DNA from: Hyalella azteca
Taxonomy: Eukaryota; Arthropoda; Malacostraca; Amphipoda; Hyalellidae
NCBI RefSeq assembly: GCF_000764305.2
Contig: NW_025932547.1
Span: 1 to 64,000, forward strand
Length of the DNA: 64,000 nt
Direction of reading: 5' to 3'
Position numbers and translations under genes: made by a program
Notes under the pieces: generated by a model
Seen by the model: the letters and a program-made list of their open reading frames with translations, nothing else
The model's database searches: none
Told to the model about the DNA's origin: nothing
Part shown: one piece after another, positions 57,620-64,000 of the stretch
Position numbering within the stretch: position 1 is the first letter of the stretch
Layout of the letters: every line of letters starts with the position of its first letter

Positions 57620-58309
57620 AGCCTGACGCAAAAGGTTAGCCCCACCCCTTTAAAACATCATAACACATCGAGTTTTGCCAGTTTTAACGTGCAAATGGTG
57701 GCAAACGATTTGTCTTGCGCTCTGCAATCTATAGCAGGTAAAATTTGGTGAAGAAGTTAATTACTTGCGGAAAAATCAAGCGGTTCGTGTTTTTGCACCG
57801 ACGCAGAAGGTTAGCCCCACTTTGCAAGTTTGGCGCTCTTTCGGACAGGACGCAGCGTAGACTCGCTGCAAAGGGTGCGTTCATAGCGTAGTAGTTGTGC
57901 ACGGATCTTATGCTCACCTAGGCAAGAAATGGGCGCGGGAAAGCTTCTAACCGAGTTTCAGAAAGATGCCATTCAAGCACTGATGGCGCTACCTGAGGGC
58001 GAGGGCCCTAGCCTGCGTCAAATGGAGGCACAAGTGGGGTGTAGCCGCAAAGCCATCTCCAACTATCTCAAGGACCCCGTGAACTACGGAAAGCGGCACT
58101 CCAAAGGCCGCCCACTAACCTTTTGCGTCGGTGCAAAAACATGTGTTTTTCATTTTCTCCGTTACTAATTACATTTTCACTACAGTCTATTGTATTTTGA
58201 TTACTGAGACCAAGACGATTCGTTTGCCACCATTTGCACAATAAAACTCGCAAAACTCGATGTGTTATGATGTTTTAAATGGGTGGGGCTAACCCTTTGC
58301 GTCGGGCTG
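57620..58309. mobile_element. Tc1-type element with IR/DR termini
   Basis: 690 bp flanked by TA (57618-57619 and 58310-58311). The terminal inverted repeats are about 195 bp. Each contains two direct repeats of the core 'gacgcaaaaggttag': outer ones at 57625 and 58290-58304, and inner ones at about 57800 and 58120-58134. This IR/DR layout is known from Sleeping Beauty-like Tc1 transposons, where the direct repeats bind transposase. Most of the transposase is deleted. Confidence 0.85.
57929..58168 (+). pseudogene. Tc1/Tc3-like transposase, N-terminal HTH only
   Basis: Starts MGAGKLLTEFQKDAI, continues LRQMEAQVGCSRKAISNYL and KDPVNYGKRHSKGRP, the first helix-turn-helix and GRPR-like hinge of a Tc3-type transposase. 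At about residue 62 the frame runs into the right inverted repeat (LTFCVGAKTCVFHF). The DDE catalytic domain is missing. If expressed, it could only bind DNA. Confidence 0.8.
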
Positions 58310-58319
58310 TAGTAGAGGG

Positions 58320-58550
58320 TTAAAAAATATCAGCCACAGGACTGTACGAGGAACCCGCAGACTTCGGGTTCCGGTTCCAGCGACAGTAAACTCGGGGTTT
58401 ACGGTCCGGTGCCATGCAGACTTTGGGCTGATATTTCGGTGACAGCAGACTTTGGATTAACTTACTTGAGAAAGCAGACTCTTGGTTACGATCCGGTGAC
58501 AGCAGGCTTTGGGTTGAACTTACATTCAGGTTACAAAGTTCAGACATTGT
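58320..58550. repeat. Degenerate ~30-60 bp tandem repeat
   Basis: Variants of 'gcagactttgggtt' and 'ccggtgacagcag' alternate six to seven times. Confidence 0.65.
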
Positions 58551-59009
58551 AGGGATTTGATTGCTAGCAATGTCCTTGTCCCAGGCCGAGTAGTTGCGAT
58601 CACTACAACTTTTATATCCTAACCGCTTGCTCTAATTAACATGCTACTGGCCTCGCGTGTAGCTGTATTAGGATATACCGGTGTTTACAGCGTGTATGCA
58701 CAAGACCAGCAGGTTGATAATAATATATTTGGCTTCATTTGCCGCAACTACTGGCCACGTGTACGAAGGCCTTTTTTCATGAGTGTTGTCTTATATTCAG
58801 AGTAGAAATAGTTACTCTGGGTAGACTTTTCAGCATTAGTGTGTTTGCATCATAAGTTTTTCAAATTATATCATCTGCCTCTCACTGTACTGCAATCTAC
58901 GAGACATGAAAGTTTTCATTTTTATTATATATCTACCGATGTTTTACTATTTTTGTTAGATAGAAGTAGTGAGCACTATTTAACGCGGTTAAATTTTATA
59001 TTACAAAAT

Positions 59010-59400
59010 TAATTGGTATCCAGTAGGATTAATTGTATGTTTTTGACGTCGCTGCCAGGAAGGCAACTACGGCGAGAAATCTCAGAACATTTCTGTAAAA
59101 TTGTACAAATAAAAATTCACTTCAAACTTGTTTCTTCCTATTTAAGTACTGACGATAATTACGCAAAAATGTAATGAAAATAAGTTATACATTGAATGAA
59201 AAAGGGCGTCTTCTTAGCGGAACTCAACTGATTAGAATCGGATACATGAAATTACGGTGGAAGAGGATTACAAATTATATGTTATGAATGCCCCGGTTGC
59301 TGTGGAATAGGCGACGAAACTGGAAATAGCATCGTAAAGAATTAGGCATATTTTCGAATATTTGTTGTTTTGTGTTGAGGTCCAGCACAAGTTACTTGCA
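59010..59400 (+). mobile_element. R1 element (unknown class), copy 3, partial
   Basis: 'gacgtcgctgccaggaaggca' and 'catgaaattacg' segments match 46400-46610 and 33460-33700. It breaks off after about 400 bp. Confidence 0.55.
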
Positions 59401-60880
59401 ATTCGAGTTATCGAGTAACCTATAGTTCAGTTAATTTTTTTAGTGTAATACCTGGTCAATTGTCTATTGCTCAATGTAACTGTTAGTCTAGTCTCAGGAA
59501 ATCCTATAGCAGCCTTGCAGCGTCACTTCAATTATACCTCTTAAATTGACTATTTTTAGCTCATAGCACGAGAAGCCTCATTGATAGGCATAAAAGAAAG
59601 AATCACTTGAACCAATATGCTAATAATTTTATTAATTTACTTCTAGAATTTGTTTGATTCGATGAGATAGATTTCGAGAATCCATATCCCGTGCTTCATT
59701 GAAGCCTGTCTGTAAAAATTACGCACATATAAGCGAGAACGGCCTTCGATCATGTTGAGCGTCACAAGTCATCTCAAGAAGTTTCCGATTTTAAGATTGG
59801 GCCGAGCCTACGCTTTCACCTATTCTTGATATCGCATAATTTCCATGGTCAGGTGGAGCTCACACCCACAATTTACTGCTCTGGTATTGCTACTCCTAAC
59901 CAATAGACTTTCTCACTCGTGTTGACCAAAAATTTTTTGTCTGTCTAACGTTGTGCCCCACATACGGCCTCCGCCATTATTGTGGCCCATTTCTCCTCAT
60001 ACAAAACTGAGTCCTCTTAACTACAACGTTTTTTTTTTTTAAATTTAATCATCAATTACATATTACTCTTATATTCTCGAACACGAATAAATTCTGAGTT
60101 ACTATTTAAATTTCAAACTAAAACCTTTACTGTTAGATGTAATATAATACTCAAATTATATGTTTTTGTGACCCTTTGAGTGGACCCTTTTAATTATCCC
60201 TTATTTATTGGGCTTATTAGGTGTTACAAGACAGGTTATTCACAAGATAGGTGTTTATAAAAAGATGTTGAGAATGAAGGCGATGTGACAGGTTGTGACT
60301 GCATGTGATATAATGCGATGATAGACGCGTGTTCGTGCCATTACAGGAAGCCGATTCATATTCATTTTGGTTCATTAACGCAATACGGGATGAATATATT
60401 GAAAGGATATTGTTTCTGAAGCGCATTGAAAATGAAAAAAATTACAATGCAAAGTAAATGAATGCATTAGACAATCATTAATGATTTTATTGATGTTGAG
60501 AATAATAGCAGCCAAGTGAGACGAGCTTACAGTTTGTTATGTTATATTATATTAATGCTCATTATACTCGTATATAGTACGCTTATGAATAGTAACGCTA
60601 CAAAACTTTTCCAAGTAAAATAGACCTAAACATCTTATTATCGATCTGTTCCACGCGTCATCGTAGTCGAAGTTTCTTGAGTTCCTAGATACAGGATAAA
60701 TGACAAACAGATGGACTTCAGCAGTCATTTTTGGACATCAAAAAGTTACATCAATTGCATCGTAAAAATGAAAACAGCTGACGATTTTTCACACAATTTT
60801 TTATTGAACGAATGTGCCTCGGTGAGGTCTTAGGTTCCATCAATGCCAGCACTCCTGACCTGGCGCCATGTCCCTGGTGA
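59400..60880. other. No gene recognised
   Basis: AT-rich, with only short frames that lack motifs. Presumably the region beyond the 3' end of the partial gene that ends at 60883. Confidence 0.45.
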
Positions 60881-60882
60881 CG

Positions 60883-60943
60883 TCACGGTGGTGGAGTCGT
60901 AGGAGGCTCGTTGCAAATGATGAGACGCCTTTTCTTGTTATGC
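60883..60943 (-). CDS. Unrecognised gene, last exon
   Basis: After acceptor ttatccacag the frame reads HNKKRRLIICNEPPTTPPP and ends in TGA. Phase matches the previous exon. It is short and basic, so it is the least certain of the five. Confidence 0.6.
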
Positions 60944-63900
60944 CTGTGGATAAGCAATTGGAATGACTGCGGCAGTGTGGTGAACCGCAACACCAAAGTA
61001 ATGTATTAAAACTTAGTTCTTGATGTTTTTCATATTTAAATTTAAGCTACATAAATTTTTGTTGGCTTAGTGACGTACTTAATAAATCTTTAAACTGCGA
61101 TTTATTCCTTCAATATGCGGAATTTCAAATTCATTGAGATAAAATGCAGAATTAAAATATATTGATATGCATAATTCAAATCCATTGAATAAATATATAT
61201 TGAATGTTACATACATTCTCGTAATGGAATAAGAAATTAGAAACTAGAATCATATTTCAATGCATTCCCGATAACAGGTTAAAACTCGGTTCTTGAGGTC
61301 TCATAGCAAGTATATCCTAGAAAAACAATTAATATTACAATAATGTCTCCATGCCTTCATCATATATAGTGACTCATTTGTGCAAACTCCATTCACTTCA
61401 TCCATGTGGGTAATTTCTGCGAAACGCGATCTTAAACAGAACAATGCAGCAATTAGAAACAGAGGATAACCCAAGTGCAACTCTTACTGAAGGAGAGCAA
61501 CTCCTCACCCCTCGCAGCGCGCGTGGTCCCCGCATGGCTGGTTCATTTCCCCCCAAAAGACCCACACTAGCCCCTATATCCTCACCCCTCGCAGCGCGTG
61601 GTCCCCGCGTTGTTGGTCCTGATTCCTGCCTCGTGCAGCAGCGTCAGCAGCCGCCGCTCCTCCTCTTCGCTCAGCTCCGGGTAATGCAAGGCGATGTCGG
61701 AGTACCTGCACTCACGGAAATAAGTTAAACTTTGTCCAAATAACAACGCATTTTTTTCTTCGTGTTGGTCATCTTGACCCAGTTTGGCCCTGTAAAAAGG
61801 TGTATCAACGCTATGTCCTGGCTGTTGGTGCCGTGGGTAGAAAATATATCGTTATATTGGGACAATATGGCACATCCATTTTGCTCAGTGTGATATACCA
61901 TATAACAGTAATAAACATTAGATGGCAGGTAGAGCAATGCTAGAGAGGCACATGCAAACCACATCAACGGCATCTTTTGCTGACAATGTGACGGCACACA
62001 TGAAAATTGATCAGGTGTTTTCTCGAAGTATAAGTTACAAAAAAAAAAAGAAATAATAAAAAATCTGGCGAAAAAATTAGAAAATAGAAATCAAGTGAGA
62101 AGGAATTCATATAACTCAATCTCGAGTTGCCTTTTACTCTTTTGTTCACGCGCAATCATTAGTTCATTTATCAGGATCATAAATTATTTCGATGAACCGC
62201 GGTAAATCAAGTTGAGCGCAGTCACATCATACGAAGAGTTTTTTCATGGCAGTTAGTTTTAAAATAATGCTAAATTATACTATTTTAATAGTAATACTAA
62301 ATTTCATGGCAGTTGATCGATGATCAGCTACACAACTAACCACTTGCTGGAGGGAGCGTAAGCGAGCACCGTCTGGGCCACGGCCTCCACGCTCCCAGCC
62401 GCAGCCCCCAGCACCGTCAGATGGGGAGAAGGAAGATCTGGGAGCGGCACAGCTAGCATTGCGGTGCTCGTCAAGGGCACGTAGATCCCTATGGGGGAAT
62501 ACACTGCTGTTAGGCACCATGCACTCAGAGAAACAAGTAAGACTGTGCCCATTTACTCTTTACTCATGCATATTTAGAGTACTTTTACTTGAGGTTGATT
62601 CGCGTCTACAGACTACGAAAACGAGGTGCATTCAAGTTAAAACGCCTTCGATGTTTTTTTTTCTTGATTGGAATTAGATTGGAACATGCCATTTATTTTA
62701 AAATGAGCGGGCACACTTTACCAATGCGTGCTACAGATGTCAGCTTTCCACAGCAAGGAAAGCCTCTAGAGGAAGCAACAAGCGCTTGGGTTATTATCGG
62801 AACTTCAAATTGGTGACGTTTTCGTTAGTATACGTCCAGCGTGTAATCATTCGTTTTCTGCATTTGTGCGATGAGACATCAATTTAATTTCATCGCCAGA
62901 TGATTGAGACATGCGGTGATGTTGTCTTGGATGTGTTGAATGTGCTTGCACGGGTGCGGCGATTCAAAAGAAGGTAGCACGTGTCCTCTTCCACGATACA
63001 ACTCATCTGCGCGTTAGGCTAACTTGACGGAACAGTTTCTACGTGCAAGCAGCTTTGAAGTGGTTCCCAAGAGACCTGACCTGAAGTGGTTCCCAAGAGA
63101 CCTCAAGAGACCTGAGTAATAGCGAATTTTCGCTGTTACATCTTCATCGCTGTTTTACTGAACATCTAAAAAGCATACGCGGCAAACAATGTAATCTCTA
63201 GGAATATTTTCTATCTAGAAATCAGGTAAAATTGAAAAATTTGAACTCGCTTGAATAGTTTGCTTAGATAACGAATAATAATTTCCTGACAAGTAAGCAG
63301 AACAAGTTACTGAGTACCTCGGATGTAAACAACTCTTGGAAGGGTTTCTCTCAGTTGCTGTTTCATTACAACAGAAAGAAATTCTCCTTTCGCAAATCAC
63401 TTGACTATAAATTGTTGCTAATTCTTCCGGGAACTTCCACGGGAAATTTGCTCTCTTGTTGCGGGAAATTACTTCCTCTTGAACCAGAATTTGTTTTCAG
63501 GAGGCACGGGACGAGATTTTTCGCTCTTAATTAAATAAGTGGTTATATAATCGTATGTTTCGCTGTAAAAGCAGCCTAAACAATGTTTTATAAATGAACT
63601 CATAAAATTTAATTTCAGAGCAGCCGATAATATACTTAGAAGGTAAATATGTAGCATTATTATAATCGAAATGATAGGAATATCGCAAACGTCCAGCAGC
63701 AAACACTTACGCAGGTATCGACATTTGCGTGGCAGAGGTCTGAGGTCAAGCGGAGCCTCAAGGCGGATGTGCAGATATTCTGCAGCAGAGGCTATTTGTG
63801 CCAGAGCTGTGATGCCAGTAAATGTTCTGATGCAACCTTTGAAGCCCTTGATCCTTGGCCTGTAGGATAATAGTTTAGAGTTACATTTATATCATAAACC

Positions 63901-64000
63901 AGATAAATTCGAAACTCAAAGTTGAACCTTACTTCGGTGAGGCTCGGAGATGAGCGGAGCGCGGAGCAAGATTTTTCAGAGAATTCTTTAGTAACGAGTT
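60883..64000 (-). CDS. Unrecognised multi-exon gene, 3' part (runs off the window)
   Basis: Five exons fit together on the minus strand: at least 64000-63933, then 63859-63711, 62488-62341, 61705-61586 and 60943-60883 with stop TGA. Donors and acceptors are GTAAGG/ctacag (73 bp intron), GTAAGT/cccatag, GTTAGT/gtgcag and GTGAGG/atccacag. Every junction keeps one open frame. The product contains KGFKGCIRTFTGITALAQ, IRLEAPLDLRPLPRKC, VLGAAAGSVEAVAQTVLAY, YSDIALHYPELSEEEERR and a basic, proline-ending tail (HNKKRRLIICNEPPTTPPP). I do not recognise the family. The exons are GC-richer than their surroundings, as expected for real coding sequence. The N-terminal part lies beyond position 64000. Confidence 0.7.
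61586..61705 (-). CDS. Unrecognised gene, fourth visible exon
   Basis: Encodes YSDIALHYPELSEEEERRLL, then TLLHEAGIRTNNAGTTRCE. A partial copy of its 3' end and donor lies at 61503-61533, about 55 bp downstream in transcript direction. Confidence 0.75.
62341..62488 (-). CDS. Unrecognised gene, third visible exon
   Basis: Encodes IYVPLTSTAMLAVPLPDLPS, then HLTVLGAAAGSVEAV and so on to APSSK, with the Trp codon split over the next junction. Acceptor ttcccccatag. Confidence 0.75.
63711..63859 (-). CDS. Unrecognised gene, exon 2 of those visible
   Basis: Encodes PRIKGFKGCIRTFTGI to LPRKCRYL. The other two frames contain stops, so the frame is unambiguous. Strong acceptor (atcctacag) and donor (GTAAGT). 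Confidence 0.75.
63933..64000 (-). CDS. Unrecognised gene, first visible exon (cut by window edge)
   Basis: The frame reads NSLLKNSLKNLAPRSAHLR then ASPK across the junction. Donor GTAAGG. The short 73 bp intron that follows ends ctacag. Confidence 0.6.

Noticed and set aside
1..64000. CRISPR arrays, bacterial operons or phage modules
   Set aside because: The tandem repeats have no unique regularly sized spacers, and the gene structures are spliced; the sequence is eukaryotic.

Overview
This window looks like arthropod nuclear DNA, most likely from a crustacean. It is AT-rich and intron-bearing, contains short runs built on the arthropod-type TTAGG motif, and carries piggyBac, Tc1/mariner, hAT-like, Ty3/gypsy, non-LTR and Penelope-like elements. 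The taxon is an inference; there is no rRNA or mitochondrial marker. No prokaryotic gene organisation is visible.

The main content is a cluster of paralogous secreted lectin-like genes. Each complete copy has three coding exons. Exon 1 encodes a signal peptide plus a four-cysteine, N-glycosylation-rich N-terminal module. Exons 2 and 3 encode the two halves of a long-form C-type lectin-like domain (CTLD). Copy A lies on the minus strand (CDS 4870-9801). Copies B (26064-29149) and D (52640-56486) lie on the plus strand. Copy C (42402-42732) consists of exon 1 only. All introns inside the coding sequence are phase 1, and all four exon 1 copies have a splice acceptor 68-72 nt before the ATG, so an upstream non-coding exon is expected.

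The copies sit in segmental duplications that carried along old transposon debris. Ahead of exon 1 in A, B and C the order is the same: a ~1.7 kb repeat (R2), then a decayed non-LTR reverse transcriptase relic, then the exon. Downstream, 1200-3080 is an inverted, diverged copy of 32160-35440. Intron 1 carries a further repeat family, present as an inverted pair in A and B.

The rightmost part (60883-64000, minus strand) holds the last five exons of an unrelated, unrecognised gene. Its splice sites and phases are mutually consistent and it ends in a basic, proline-rich tail.

The rest is repeats: a GIY-YIG Penelope-like fragment followed by a hammerhead-ribozyme-like motif, a truncated piggyBac transposase, a 690 bp Tc1-type element with IR/DR ends and a leftover DNA-binding exon, several MITEs, a U6 snRNA pseudogene, a pentanucleotide microsatellite at a transposon end, and a cluster of minisatellites at 49.8-51.4 kb with one ambiguous base. 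Much of 11.5-23 kb, 29.7-32.2 kb and 59.4-60.9 kb shows no gene.

All homology statements come from reading the sequence by eye. Alignment boundaries are approximate (tens of bases).
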